From: Trochalopteron elliotii
Taxonomy: Eukaryota; Chordata; Aves; Passeriformes; Leiothrichidae
Direction of reading: 5' to 3'
Assembly: GCA_024734555.1 (NCBI GenBank)
Contig: JANPWX010000076.1
Coordinates: 1,380,689-1,444,688, forward strand
DNA: 64,000 bases
The notes under the pieces are model-generated. The model was not told the DNA's origin and did no database searches. It saw only the letters and a program-made list of their open reading frames with translations. Position 1 is the first letter of the stretch. Each line of letters opens with the position of its first letter. Shown here in pieces: positions 1 through 13,945 of the stretch. Position numbers and translations under genes: made by a program.

Positions 1-3000
1 AGTCCTCAGCTGCTCATTCAGATAGTTCTCCTCACCTGCTGTGGGTTCCAGGCAGTATCAGAGAGAGCAATTGTGCAGAGCAACTGGATAATCTAAGAGC
101 AGAATGCACAACTAAAACTGGTGGTCTCGGTGTAAGGGTAGCTGGAAGAAATCTAACAGGACAACTTTATAGGATAACAGACCACACTGTATTATAGCAA
201 TATACTTCCTAGTAAGTACAGAGATATGTATCATTACATGAAACTCAATACATACACTTTAATAATATATCATAATATACACAAAATCAACGTAGATTCT
301 CTGTTCCTGGCCTTAAACTACATAAAATCACTTCTAGCTCAAAACAGATTAAAGAGCTGAAGTAAAAGTTGAGATTTAATTGATATACCATATAAATAGA
401 CTTCAACTATGGCTGGATACAGTAATTTAAATAAAAATCAGTCTAGGGGTTTGACAGAAAATGAGATACATTCAGATTTTGTTTGTTTCCAATTTTAATA
501 CTAAGGATATGACTCAGTTCTTAGTTTGAAACATGACACAGAAGAAATTATTTTTTAAGTGATATTGCAGTGCATGATGCACTACAAAACAAAACAGGCT
601 TTTGCAATCCAGCAGAAAGTATGATTTCTGACCATGCAAAAAGTTGAGCTCTGAGTGAAGATTGATTAACCAAATTAAAGAAGTCTTTAAACATACTGGA
701 ACATATTCACACTGTTTGGGAGACAGATGGAGATGAAAAAACCACATTTTCTGCAGACAGCAATAGCGTATCACGGACCCATCCTGCTGTATGACATGAA
801 TCACCTACTGTACCACACAATATGTGGCAGTCAAGCAGACTGTCAGGATTCCCATTCCCAGCACAAACATTTTTTTCAGAGCTTTGTATCACCTCTGTCT
901 TTAACTGCACCTGCCTTCAGTCTGGTATGCAAACTCCTACTCCGGAGGCAGCTCATTTTACAGACTCACATAAATCTATTAAGTGTTTTTCAAAGCAAAA
1001 TACAAGTGTAGACCAGCCAATAGCCAAGGCACAATCTGTTTTTCTGATGTGTTTATAGGCAGAAAAGAAGTCTCAATCTAAATCAGAGCAAAATCTTTGT
1101 TTAATTTAGCATTGGTTTCTTTCACTTACTTTTAACTGATCAGTTTAAGGGTAATGACTGGGAAGAGATAACAGGTGTTTATCCTTTGATTTACCTTCAT
1201 GTTACACATGCAACTCCCCTTTTTTTGTCATTGAGGGAATTCTCTTAGCCCTTTCGAGACAACAGCTCTGGTTTCCCAAACCCGCTGTAACTACAGTTAT
1301 TTTACAGCTCTTGGCTGCTTTTCTCAGTCTGTTTTAACTCAGTGGCCCATGTATGTTTGGCACCTAAGGAAATCCTAAAAGCTAGGGACTCATGACTGGA
1401 TTAAAACAGCTAGGAATATGTCCTTAGTACAAGGTGTTATTTGTTCACCTCCCCAAAAGTAACAACGATGATGAAAATACCAAATTATGAATATGAATTT
1501 TCAAATAATGAAAATAATAAACAGTTATAACAAATCTTTCTCTAAAAGTGACCTTCCTTTTTTTCCTCTGCAAAATTCTCCCTGACCTTTTGAAGCCCAT
1601 ATTGGTTGGAAAAAACATCAGCTTTTGCCTGTGTTTTTCTGACAGTTGTTCCACTGACAGCTCTTGGACAATGTATGTCTATTCATCATGTCTAATCAGA
1701 ATCTTAGAGCCCAGGTTTAACCACTGTTCAGTGTTTTATTTCTGAATTTTTAAAGAGTTTATTGAAGTAAATCAACAATTAAAGGAAAATTCTGAAAAAC
1801 AAGGACTTTTCCATCATTTTCAGTTCCTTCTTATACTGATCTCCTCAGGCTTACCTCCATGGTAAGTATTCATTATGGACAGAAATGCTGAGTATGTACC
1901 TCAATCAGAAGCAGCCACAGATCCTGCTGAGCTCTGCTTTCAAGAATTTCTCACTTCCTCCAATCTGGCTCTAAAACTCTGATTTTTCAACAGGGCTGTA
2001 ACTGAGTTGTTACTCACTGGGTCATTTACAAGTTATGCCAACATGGAAATAACACAGCAGTTAGTTGGTAAACAAAAGACACAAACCATGTTCTAGCATG
2101 TCAAAAGGAGAGAGCTCAAATGTCTTTTTGTGTTTAGTAAGCAAGAAGTGAAAAAATAAACTGCATGCATCAGAGTTTTCAAACAGCTGAGAGAAAATGC
2201 AAGCAAGGAGGTAGGCAGTTGTACTCAAGTAAATTAAATAAGCAACGTGAGTTATTTCTTAAGCATGCTTCTGTTGACTCCTGCATCTATCCTCAGCCTT
2301 CCCCTCTGAATGAGCTCCGGTCTCTACTAGCTAGTGATATTCCGTGCCATCATTCCCAACTGCATCCCATTTACAGCCTTGGGACTACCTCACTCCTCTT
2401 TCTGCATAATAACCTTCAGTCAGCTCTGAACAAACTTGATCACTAATCTCTAGAGTCATCATATGACTCTTCAGAAAGATTAGACTTTGTACAGACTTTC
2501 TTTCAAAAAAAGACTCATGTACCTATGAGAATTTCCTTCTGTTTTAATCCAAGTCACAGTTTCCCTTTGCAGTCAATGACATAAGGGCAGCCCTGGAGTG
2601 CCTCCTCTCCTATTAAAAGACTTTTCCAGTTTCACACAGTTTATCTGAAGGTTTTGTCTCTCACTTTGATGCTTCCAAAGTGAAGTGTGTAAACTTAGAA
2701 GGCAGGCAGGTTATAAAATGCATCCTAATTATTGGCACTTTTTGTATGCTGGTGGAACTGGGCTGATGGCTGGGAATGTACTTTGGGATACCACACTTAC
2801 ACAGAAGTCTCTTCATCTGGTAAATGGCTGCAGATTTTGCCACAGGGTCTAAGGATTGCACCACTAGTGTAGGTCTCACCCAAAAGAACATGCTGTGTTG
2901 GAATGAAATTATCTACTATCAAGATGCAAATGTTCAAAATTTGATACACAAAGCAGGTTTGACACACAAAGAAGTTTCACACATCAACTCCTTACGAAAA

Positions 3001-6000
3001 CTGCTAGACACATATTTAGAGAAATGTTCTTATTAAGAAGGTTTGAGCCCTGTCACATCATACATATGGACAGATGCTGAATGGAATTTATTGTCACTAA
3101 CACGATTTTATCAACAAACTCTTATTGAACAGGAACTGTGATTTTTTAACTTATTTTTCCTCGTGACATAAGAATATCAAAGTATTGGTTAGATTATTTT
3201 CTCTATTTTTTAATAGGCTGCAAACTTTTCCAGCTGTTCAGTGAAGGGCTCCTGCAAAGCTGGTCAGGGCACAATCACTGCACAGACATGCTGCTAATTC
3301 AAGTTTTTTTCTTTCACCGGCCACATTTTTATTCCACTGCTTGTCATTCCAACACAATTAACTTTTGAATCACTGGTCCACTCCAGATGTATTTGACAGA
3401 TGTCCTGTAGTCCTAAAACAGTCAATCCTTCCCAATTTCATGGAAGTGCTCATCCGCACTGTGAGGAAGATATTGTAATGCCCTTACTGAAGAGCAAATG
3501 CCCACATAAGGTGAGCCAAAAAACCCCACCAAAGAACGAAGTGGTGACTGTCTGGTACATATAAAAGCTTCAGACTGAGAATGCTCCCCCTACCTGAACA
3601 ACCAAAATCCAAACATGAAACACAAAGCATGAGAAATCAGCCATTAGAAAGCAGCACTGCTGCTCTTAGACCAGTGTGCTATGACTCTTGTCTACATTCC
3701 TGATTTTTTTCCTAAAATTAACATTACTATACTAGCAACTACAAAGTATTGTATCATTTTGGCAAAATACAAGTATACCATACTTTATTCTTCCAGCTAC
3801 ACAACCAATATTTATGGAAACATCCTGCCTAATCATTCTGCATCATTAATGACTGATAATCCCTGACCATCACCAGGGATTAGTCTGTAGATTTTTAAGA
3901 TTTCTTTTATTTCTACTATGTTCCTTGAACTCATTTGTATTGTCACTGCATTGCTGTGAAATATTTCCTTCACAACTATTCAATTAAATATGGAATATTT
4001 GTTTTATAAATTTGATTGCCATTAATCTTTTGCATCTTTCCTGATTTTTACACAGCCATTGTTCGTAAGTGTTTGCCATGTCTTCATTGCTTAGGTTGAA
4101 CCAAAACCATATACTCCCACAACATAACCTAAAGTTGTGGTTTTTTTAATGTCAAAAGCTGTTTTCATAGTCAACCATCAATTCTTCCTTCTCAACTTGA
4201 TATTTATTTATTTTTTCTTTTAAAAATCTCATGCCAATGAAGCTTTGTCATATTATTCCTTGCCATTAGGAGACTTAAAACCTCTCAAAACATACAAGTA
4301 CATATCCTTTACTTACCAAACCCTCATGTTTGCACATGCTGAATGTATACAGGCAACTCTTACTGTCTTGGAGAAGTACATTCTGCAGATGAATATATTT
4401 TTATCCTTCATGCAGATTATTGCTAAACAAGTTCATGTCTATGGCTTGGCACACAGAGAATGAGACATCCATTTTCAAACATCTCCACCCATGGAAATCA
4501 AAATTCTCATCAGCCAGACCAGAAGTTGTCAAATGCTAAAACAGAGCACCCTGTTCATTAGTAGCTCTTTCTTGGTAACAGGAGAAAGAATATTAAAAAT
4601 AGCTGGACTGTTATTATAATTTTCTGTTTTCTGAGGGGAAGAATTTATTGAGTGATTAAAAAATCTGGTCCGCTCATCGTATTTATAAATGTTATTAAAA
4701 TTTTGAATAGTGAAGTGATAGTATTTCAATGAAATTATTCAAAGCAATATAATCTAAAGGTTATTGTGGAGAATTGCTGAAAGGTCTCATTATACTCTAT
4801 TACTAGAAATAAAACTGGCAGAAAAAATTGAGTAATGATAAATGCAAAGTAATGCTATGAAAATCATTAAACTGAAGTACTGATAAGCATCAAAATACTG
4901 AAAGTAAACAGCTCTTAATTAGTTATTCATTCAAGAAAGATGCCCTAGATTTTTTACAAATGCCATCAAAAAACACCAAATCAATGCTTGCAAGCAGGAA
5001 GAATGGTAAATAGCACCAGAAAAAGCCCTGACACTGAACCACAAAACAACAGAAGATCCATTCCATTACTGGACTTCTTGACTACCAAGATCAGTTACTC
5101 TGTGTCACCCTGGCCATCCCAACCCAACAGAAAAATGAAAGAGGTAAGATAAGGAAGAGAAAGACAGTCAGAAGTGTGTAATGGAAAACCAGAGCTACCT
5201 CTGCTTCTGTGCAATGAAAGTTGGGGCCTAGAAAAGAAACAGATCCAGAACAACATAAGAACGAGGTTGGGTGTGAAATTATCCTTTGCTTTTAACCATG
5301 CATGAGGATGAGGGCACTTACTAACTCCTCAGAAACTGCTTTCAGAAACTGCTTTAACAAAAGGAAGTGGAATTTAGGGTTTTATTTTTGTCTTTACATT
5401 CAGTACATAACTGAACTGTCAAACTCACTGCAATCTTAAGTTTTTCTGAGGCCAAAAGCTTAACTAAGGCTTTAAAAAAAAGCCTTTAATGAACTCAGGG
5501 AAGAGAAGTAAAAGCTACCATGGGGTATAAGGCAAGATGGTCTTGGATGCAGCCTTGAAAAGATTGAGTTTTTGACTGCTGGAAGCTGAAAGAACACAAC
5601 TGAGGTAAGATTACTCTCCATTTTTGCTTTTTCTTTCATGCCTTCCCAAGTGATCATAACTCAGCACCCTCAGAATTGATTACACTGACTTTTGCTACAT
5701 TAAAAAAATAACATTTATTAATACCACCAAAACCTTTTTTTCCCTTTATTTTTAAAAATAAATACAGAAAATAATAAAAAAAAAAAACCAACACACTGTA
5801 GGATCTGCAGTATAGTTGTCAGTGTGAATGACAGCATAATTTTTATTTATTTATTTATGTGTACTTTCACAAATGAATTAAACCTTAAAAATCCCATTGT
5901 TGCTTTGCTGATATATATGAAACGGAGAGATAAGTAACCTGCAAGTTAAAGTAACCTGGTTAAGCCAAAAACCAATTCCTTGAAAGACCCAAAATAAGTA

Positions 6001-8439
6001 ACTCTTATCTCCTTGCTTTCAGTCTTATTTTTTAAACCAGATACTGTCATTTTCCTTCCTCATATTGATGACTGGGGGAAAAAAAAGATACTAATATCAC
6101 ATGATGGGAGCATTTAACAATATCTTACACATTTTTTTTTTATCATGATTACGAAGTAATTGCTTGCATGCAAACCAATTATTTTAAATATACTTTCCAT
6201 GTCTACTTTTATACAGAACCACATGGAATTTTATTTTCAAACCATAAAGCTGCAGACTCTTCACTGGGTCAAACAAACAACCTTTATTGTTGAGTTGATT
6301 TACCAAATTGGTACTCACACACAGAACTTTAAATGAAATGCCACATGTGCAGGAGGGTCTGGTGGTCTTGCTATGGTGAACAGTCTAATGTGCAATACCA
6401 CAGTAAACTTCGTGCTACATATCACAGACCAGCAATTAAGAACCAGAAGCAATACTGTGGGATTCAATTTTTCTGCATGAATTTTATCAACTGCACCAAA
6501 GTAATTTTTTTCTGATCTGCCACTGGTGAAAAACATGCCGTAGGAAAAGGAATCAGCAAGACAAGCCTAAAATTGCTGATGGATACAGACTCACAAAGCA
6601 AATTTTAAGTATTTCTTTAAACTACAGCGACATCACAATAGCACACTCAGCTTAATGGTCAGTGTGAAATCCCTGCTCAGATTCACGTCTCTGGTTGATC
6701 TGAAAGGGCTGGCTCTGACAGTAAGGCTGTGCCTCTTATAGTGATTCCTTTGTGTGTCAGAAAGAGATCACCAAGGAATCGCTTTCACAGACTGAATAAG
6801 TCTTGGAATAACTAAAGAGGTCTTAATCCACTCAGAATGGGAGTATCAACCCTTAAACCACATAAGATGTGGCAAAGTTTTTATATTGCCTTGAAGCAGC
6901 TGGGAGCTAAGCCTAGGAAAAAGATACTGTTAGTCTAGCATGTCAACACATGACGCACTCTTCATGAAACAAATATGAGGACATTTGAGGAATTATGTGC
7001 TCTTTGTATTGCTATGCATTTTATAGCTCTACAGTAGAAAGAAGCAGTGGTCTATACTGTATATTAATAACTATATTTTAAAAATTCAGTCAGTTGAAAA
7101 ATAATGGAGTTTAATTTTCAATTGAAAAATTGAAACATTTTTTGTACATCTCCACCCCTGAATGTTCACTTTCAGGGGAAGATTTAAGATTATTTTTATC
7201 AAGCTTAAAATAAGTAGTTTTAACAACACAAGTGCTGCTCGATCAGCCAGTATTTGTTATTAGGAAAAACTTCAGAAAAGTCAAGAATCACAGTCCACAA
7301 GTTGTGATGACTCTCAGAAGTACACTGATGTTTGAATGTATTCATTATAACTTGATTTGTTAAGCAATGTTTCGGGAAAAAAAGCTGTGAAGAGCTAAAG
7401 TGCTATGACATTTTAGGCCTTGACAGAATCTCTGAATTTTATTTCCTTGATTATCAAAACTTGTGTGTGAAACTGCCAGAGATGTTGCACACTGGGAAAA
7501 ACAGAACCCAGCACAGCTAAAACAGCTGCTAAATTTTTTTCCTTAGCACAGTTTTAAAATAATTACTGTACTAATTATTTATTACTGAAAGTATTTTTGC
7601 AGAATGTGCAAGTGTAAATTATTTACTTTGACAGGCATAAAAGATGAATTTTAGAGATGCAGCTGTGCTGCTGCTCAGTGTCATATTTAGGAAAATATTT
7701 TGTCCGCTGAGGTTCTTTGAAAGAGAAAAGAGAGACTGGCATCCCCCCACCCACACTATAGCTTATTTAGAAACAAACATAAGATTACAAAACCATGGAG
7801 TATGAAATGGTATGTAAATAGAGATTTCATATTATACTGTAACACAAAAGAAATTCAGATGGCTAACAAAAAACATGCAAAACAAATGTCGTATACCTAA
7901 AACTGACAGAATTGTGTCTGTGTGCTATATGCACACAGATTATCTGTAACTTTGGTCTGCACTAGATAGGAGTTCCTATACATACTGTAGGAATGTATGT
8001 TTGAGGTAAAAGAATTTCTTTTGCAGTATTAGATGGAGAAAGACCTTCAAGCAAGTAAACTCTACTTTTAAGATGTTTTAATTGTTCCCACTGAAACAAA
8101 CTGACCTCAGAAAAAAAGTTTGTTTTCAATTTCCCATAGATCTCAATTTTTTCATAAATAGTTCTGGTATAAATAATTTTCAGTGTGAAATTAGTAAATT
8201 TTCATTTCACTGAAAGGCTCTTCTTCCTTAGTGATTTTTCATCTTTACTGGGATCAGTGACAACAAATACTATTCTTAAATGATTGCTAAGAAAATTCTT
8301 TTAATCAATGGTATAGAGCAAGGTGAAATAAAAGGATTGAAGTTAAACAGTCAGTAAGATATTTAGGCACTTACAAGGAAGTCTGGAAGACATCGTAGCC
8401 TGAATTAAAAACAACATAAAACGCTGCATTCACTTGTTG
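1..8439. other. Unannotated intron sequence
   Basis: I see no gene, RNA gene or recognisable transposon here. The sequence is AT-rich with scattered A and T runs, for example near 5700-5790 and 6125-6145, and a TTTA repeat at 5841-5858. Open frames are short and look random. Confidence 0.6.
5841..5858. repeat. (TTTA)n microsatellite
   Basis: About four tandem TTTA units within AT-rich intron. Confidence 0.8.
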
Positions 8440-8444
8440 CCTCA
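8440..8444. repeat. Target-site duplication, left copy (CCTCA)
   Basis: CCTCA directly precedes the LTR and is repeated exactly at 8997-9001 directly after it. Confidence 0.88.
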
Positions 8445-8696
8445 TGTGATGGTTTGAAAGCAAAACTAGTGAGAGGCTCCAAGTCAGAAATACAATTTAA
8501 TAGAAAAAGAAAAAAAAGAAATAAAATAAATGCAATAATACAAAAGACCCCTGACAGAGTCAGAATACAACCTGAGCAAGATGATGGAAGCAGCAATCCC
8601 GTAGAAAGGTCTGGTAGCTCTGATCCTCTGTAGATCCAGTGGGTAAGGTACCTCGTATTGTCCCAGATCCCAGATTATATGCAGGTGAGAATGCTT

Positions 8697-8730
8697 GGCT
8701 CCTCCCCCTGGGTGGAGCATCTCACAATGG
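8697..8730 (-). promoter_or_regulatory. Conserved U3 promoter block of LTR copy A
   Basis: A GC-rich GCTCC/GGAGC inverted repeat with an intervening C-run sits just upstream (in LTR sense) of the TATA-like box. The same block occurs at 37839-37872 in copy B with almost no change, while the surrounding U3 differs. A Sp1/KLF-type binding site is possible but inferred. Confidence 0.5.
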
Positions 8731-8774
8731 AATAATGAGTCATACAGGGGGGTCCTTGATGGCCCATTAACGGG

Positions 8775-8799
8775 AGATAACTCCTGGTGGGAGTTATCT
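8775..8799. repeat. Short hairpin in LTR copy A
   Basis: A perfect 10-bp inverted repeat (AGATAACTCC and its complement) with a 5-nt loop, within the U3 region of the LTR. Confidence 0.7.
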
Positions 8800-8996
8800 G
8801 TAAGTCATCAGCAGGCCATTAACAGAAAACACGTTATCAAAAGACCCATTAGCAGAGGACACCTTAACAAAAGACACCCTAACAGAAAAGAGGGAGGGGA
8901 GAGTCTGGAGGAATGCTGCTTCAGCAATAGGTTTCCACAGTTTATGAAGATGGTGGTAGAATACTCCGTGCACGTTCTACACCACAACCCAGGACA

Positions 8997-9001
8997 CCTC
9001 A
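8997..9001. repeat. Target-site duplication, right copy (CCTCA)
   Basis: Exact match to 8440-8444, marking the insertion point of LTR copy A. Confidence 0.88.
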
Positions 9002-9024
9002 CCACAGTGATTTCTAATAACAGA

Positions 9025-9046
9025 ATCTGATCTGATCTGATCTGAT
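9025..9046. repeat. (ATCTG)n microsatellite
   Basis: Four tandem ATCTG units plus AT, about 25 bp beyond the right end of LTR copy A. This is a likely length polymorphism. Confidence 0.9.
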
Positions 9047-9049
9047 AAA

Positions 9050-11104
9050 CACCCTCAGAAAACTGTACAGGCAGATGATCACTGGTCATTGCCCATCAAC
9101 TGGACTGCAATACATGACCATGTGTTTATTCCCAGCCCATGAGTGGTGCCAATATGCCTCCATTTAAAGCAGATACAAGTGGCTAGGATAATGTATGCAA
9201 ATATGTTGGACAGCAGTTTTTAAAGTGGTAATTGGTTCAATTTCTGATCATCTGACCACACAGTTGTAAACAATCTGTTTAAAGTGGTCGTGTCACCGCA
9301 GCTGCAATCTGCCCTCTACATAATAGCTCCCTATTACAGGGCACTCATACGTAAAATGAATGATCAGTATCTGCTTCCCTCATTCTCCCAAGGGATGCTA
9401 ACCATGTCAAATAAAAATGCTTTGCTTAAAGGGATAAAAATGTGAATCAGAAAAAGATTTTGCATGTGTTAGAAAGCACAGAACTCCCAAAGGCAGTATA
9501 GCTCCTTACTGCATGGAAATGTAAATCTTGTTAGGAAATTATATTTGTATGTTCGGATATAAATCAAAATTATATAATCCTACTTAACAAGAGTGATGTA
9601 GGATTTCACTGGTCATTAATAGTGAAAAACTTGACTGCATTTAATAGCTATGAACCTTTACAAATCAGATTTTAAAGGTTGAAAAGCTTCAAGGCTCTGC
9701 TCCCTTCTCTCCCCCTCTAGTTTGTTGACCCTGCATCCCATTCTGAGGCACTGAGATCCAACATCAGCCTTAGGTTTACCACACAGAGCTAGGTCCCTGG
9801 CAGTTCAGGATCAGTACTTGGCTGTCAGATAACCTATGGATTTTATCACATCTGCGTTGGCACAAAACACATCCTCCTCCTAGGCATCCCTACCGTTTGT
9901 ATTTCCAGTAACATATCAATTCCAAATGTGATTGCTAATGTAAAACCTTGACTTGGGGAGCACATTCTGATTTTCATTTTTACCAGGTGGACAGAAAAAA
10001 TAATGGAGCAAACAGCTGTGTTTCAAGACTCTGAGATTAACCCTATCTACTTAATCATGGGTCTTTTGATCTGTCATATTTCAATTATATGAAAATTTTC
10101 ATACTAAGTAAACATCAACCCAATGGAGCACAATATCTAGATAGTAATTGGATATGACACCCCAGAAAGCCTTAATTTTGAATAAAACCCACCAAAGAAC
10201 TAGCAAAAGTTACAGAATAAATCTCATCAACCAGTTAGCAACGTCCTGCTGGCAGCACCCACACAGACCTCAAGCCACTTGCAAAATGGAAGCTGCAGAC
10301 AGCACAGGAAGCAGCTTGGCTCTGGAAGTGTGTCAGCTGCCAAGGGCTGCAGGCACTGGGATTCAGTCATGCACTGAAATGCCTGCTGGAAGGAGCCCAA
10401 TGTACCAACCTAAGACTGAGCTGCAGCTTTGAAATGTGTTAACTGGTGGGACAGACAGTGGTTTCTAACTCTGGCTTGGAGGTAAAATCTTCAGTAGTAA
10501 AAATATGGATACCTATTATTGACTAAGGTTGAAGGTGAAAATGAAATAATCACATTTAAATCAAAAGTAGTTTTTCATGAAAACTTTGCTTCAGCTAATA
10601 AATGTTAATTTTTTTTCTCAGTCGTGTTCTACATTTATCTGCTTTTCTCTTATGTTTTATGGGCATTTCTCTTAAAATTCAGTCTCATTAAAACTTATGA
10701 ATAAGGTATAAAAACATTATTCCATTTCACTGACATGATCAGTGTAACTTCTGAGGGCAATATTTCATGTAATCTTCACAAAATTCATAAGCAATGGGAA
10801 AACTCATTTGAATAGTTTATTATATCCTTGATTTGGTATAAATAAAACTGTTATATTCTACTGTTTTATTCTTGTCATACAATCCCAATATTCATCACTG
10901 CAATAAATTAAGTCTTATAGACAACAAAACATCATAAAACAAATTCAAGAGATGCTGCAAATAGGGAACAAAAAGGAAATTATCTAGTGCAATCTCTCTG
11001 AGCGCAAAACCCTTGAAACGTGTTGCAACCAGTCAGCTAATAATTGCTTTGTAAATCTGAAATGAAGCAGAGGGGATAAAACTAACAAGTCATAAAGTAC
11101 AATT
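9050..11104. other. Unannotated intron sequence
   Basis: No gene or recognisable element. A moderately GC-richer patch at about 10210-10440 stands out against the AT-rich background, but I cannot assign it. Confidence 0.55.
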
Positions 11105-12015
11105 GTTACTTGTTGGGAGTGATTATGATTCTCCGGAGGGAAGTGGGGCACAAAAAGGTGGGTTAATGTTCAAGGATCACCTCTGCCAAGCTCAGGAATG
11201 AGCATCACAATGAACAGGAAGTCAGGCAAAAACGACAGGAGGCGTATATGGATGAACAAGGAGCTCCTGGACAAACTCAAACAGGAAGCCAACAGAGGTG
11301 GACACAAGAACAGGTAGCCTGGGAGGAATACAGAAACTTTCCAAGCAGCCAGGGATCATGTTAGAGAAGCTAAAGCCCTGACAGAATTAAAATTGGCCAG
11401 GACAACAGGAAAAGTACATCAGTGATAAAGGGAAGACTAGGGAAAATGTGGGCCCTCTCTGGAACAAAATGGGAGACCTGGCTACCCAGGACATGGAGAA
11501 GGCTGAGGTAATCAATGACTCCTTTGCCTTGGTCTTCACAGACAAGTGCTCCAGCCACACTGCCCAGGCTGCAGAAGGCAAAAGTGGAGACTAGGGGAAT
11601 GAAAAACTGCCCACTATAGGAGAGGATCAGACTCGAGAACATCTAAGGAACATGAAGGTGCACAAGTCCATAGAACCTGAAGAGATGCTCATTTTGCTCA
11701 TTTTGAGGAAACTGGCTGAGGAAGTGGCTAAGCCACTACCCATCATATTTGAGAAGTCATGTCAATCCACTGAAGCTCTCACTAACTGGAAAAGGGGAAA
11801 AGTAACCCCCACTTTTAAAAACAGAAATAAGGAAGATACAGGAAACTACAGCTCTTTCAGCCTCAGGTCAGAAAGGTCACGGAAACAAATCCTCCTGGAA
11901 GCTTTGCAAAGACACATATAAAATGAGGAGGTGAATGGTGACAGATAACTCAGCTTCACTAAGGGCAAATCATGTCTGACAAATTTGATGGCCTTCTCTG
12001 ACAGGGTCTATTACT
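11105..12015 (+). pseudogene. CR1 LINE fragment, internal ORF2 (reverse transcriptase) region
   Basis: The plus strand matches the CR1 ORF2 region between the endonuclease and the reverse transcriptase. Recognisable landmarks are ATGTTCAAGGATCACC near 11168, GTGGGCCCTCTC at about 11449, and a translated stretch from 11652 containing KVHKS, LAEEVAKPL, IIFEKS and NWKRGKVTP, which are typical of CR1 RT starts. The frame is broken: there is a short internal deletion near 11400 and several stops, so it encodes nothing functional. Both ends are missing, including the 3' tail with its short terminal repeats. This is the only CR1 here on the plus strand, antisense to KHDRBS2. The left edge is approximate. 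Confidence 0.85.
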
Positions 12016-13945
12016 GCCACTGTGAACCATGTTCATAATGTCATAACAAAGAATCTGTTTTTATATTTCCTCCAGTGTAGCTATTATACTTGTGCTGGAA
12101 AATACATACGATCTTTACAAATAAATAATGTATCACACAAAATATATGCTTGCACATACGCTGAATATTACAACAAATTTTAATACTACTCCCAAAACAC
12201 ACTGATCTCTCTCCCTTATTCACTCAGAATACATGATGGATGTAAAAAATCCAGGTGTCATCATCATTGCACCATGCTAGAATGGAGGAGCTCTCTTCCA
12301 GAATGAAAAGGATATAAGAAGGTAACTTTAAACAGGAACCTCTTACAGAAACAAACTGAAGTTTTGGAAATTATGAACAACTGGAAATAGCGTTATCCAA
12401 ATGACGAAGACTGGCAGATTTTGTCATTGGCCTTGTTATCATTTTAAGCTATAACATGCCAGACTTTTCAGGAACATGTTACTTAATGATAAATTTTCTT
12501 CCAGTGTAATGGCTTGGCAGACCTTAACCATCAGCTTGCAGCCAAAATGTCAGTCCATGACATGCTGCCAAGCATTACAATATTGACCTAATTTGTCCCT
12601 TGTATTTTATGTTTAACGCAAAGTCAGAAATCATGAAAAAGAAAAGGCATTCTTGTCTCACAGTTATTTCAAAGAATTTCAAATGGCACTTTATTACCAG
12701 TGTTCCCAAACTGGAAGCATAAGGAGATCAGAAGGAAGAATCAGAAAGACACATTTAACTTGTTTAGAATGCAGCTCATTTCTCGGCACTCGATGCCAAC
12801 AAACTTTTTTTATTGAAAAGAAATATCCAGATGTTTATTTTTAATAATCTTAACTTACTTAGTTTGTGTTCTTAAAAAAAAAGTTTATTTGCTCTTAAAA
12901 ATTTAACATTTAAATAGTCTACTTCAATATTTTACTTGTAACATATTCTCCTTTTCCTCCATCGAGAAACCCACACCTAAAAAGGCACTGAAATTCTGCC
13001 ATGCAAGTATTTGTATGCCTCACCTGAACATCTCTTATCTTGGCTTCCTATTATTCATAAAAAAAAGACACTCTTTGAATCCTTCCATTATTATCAAGAG
13101 ATCTGAACAGACACTTCATTTTTTCAATCAAAAATAGAAAGAAGCTCTCATCATATTCTTTTTAACGGATATAAGTCCTGAACATTTTTAGAGCACTAAG
13201 AACTCTCAGGACAGACCTCAGAAACAACTCATGTAATTCTAGTACTATTTCACTTAATATTTAGTATGCATATGCTTCAGTTCTAAGACAAATTTATGTA
13301 TGAAAATAGCATGGAATGAATTTTAAAATGTGGAAAAAATAATTTTCAGAAAATTTGAGGAAAATCAATAGACATGAAGGTAAGTATTTCAGAAAGTGAT
13401 ATTTTTAGTATAAATCAAACTGAAAAAGTTCACAGCTTTAGCTTATGTTTCTGCTCTCTCCTAGCTGATGGAAGATTGCTAAACTGTGGTCTGAATCATA
13501 AAGTGAACAGAAATGTCTGAGGAATATTTTCCTCATGCTGTTTGCTCCACAAGAAATTCATTAACTTCATTAGCAAGACATTTAGGTAAATTGCTACGTG
13601 CATTAAAATGTTTTTACACACTTAAATAGTCAAAAATCTTAGAAGTGTACTCTTATACAAATGACTAATGTCTGCAATCAGAAAACAAAAGTGATCTACC
13701 AGTTCCTCCAGAAAAGAAGAAAAGAAAGCAAAACACATTGACAAATGGAAATAAAATACCTAGAAAATGTATCAAGACATCAACTGTGACACTTAATGGC
13801 CTGTTTGGTATCTCCCTGGGAAAAAACAAAAATGAAAGCTGAAAGTTCAACAGAACAGGGTGAAGGGGCTTTTTTCCTTAGTCTAAAGAAGGAACAAACT
13901 CAATGCAACAAAACCATAACCTATCACAGAAGAATATTACAAGTG
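12016..13945. other. Unannotated intron sequence
   Basis: AT-rich sequence with no recognised element. Conserved intronic elements that regulate splicing may lie close to the exon, but none can be identified from one sequence. Confidence 0.55.

Larger units (their letters stand above)
8445..8996 (-). mobile_element. Solo LTR of an avian endogenous retrovirus, copy A (552 bp)
   Basis: The element is bounded by TGTGATGG at its left and CAGGACA at its right, the TG...CA ends expected of an LTR. It is flanked by an exact 5-bp direct repeat, CCTCA, at 8440-8444 and 8997-9001. Read on the minus strand it has a TATAAT-like box (complement of 8684-8689) and an ATTAAA polyadenylation signal (complement of 8496-8501). 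Its U3 region holds several imperfect copies of a CCATTAACAGA motif. The block at 8697-8730 is nearly identical to 37839-37872 in copy B. No internal retroviral sequence adjoins it, so it is a recombination-derived solo LTR. It lies in the same orientation as KHDRBS2. Confidence 0.9.

Noticed and set aside
7917..7939. Small inverted repeat (TCTGTGTGC, 5-nt loop, GCACACAGA)
   Set aside because: Nine-base arms are common by chance in 64 kb, and nothing else supports a function.
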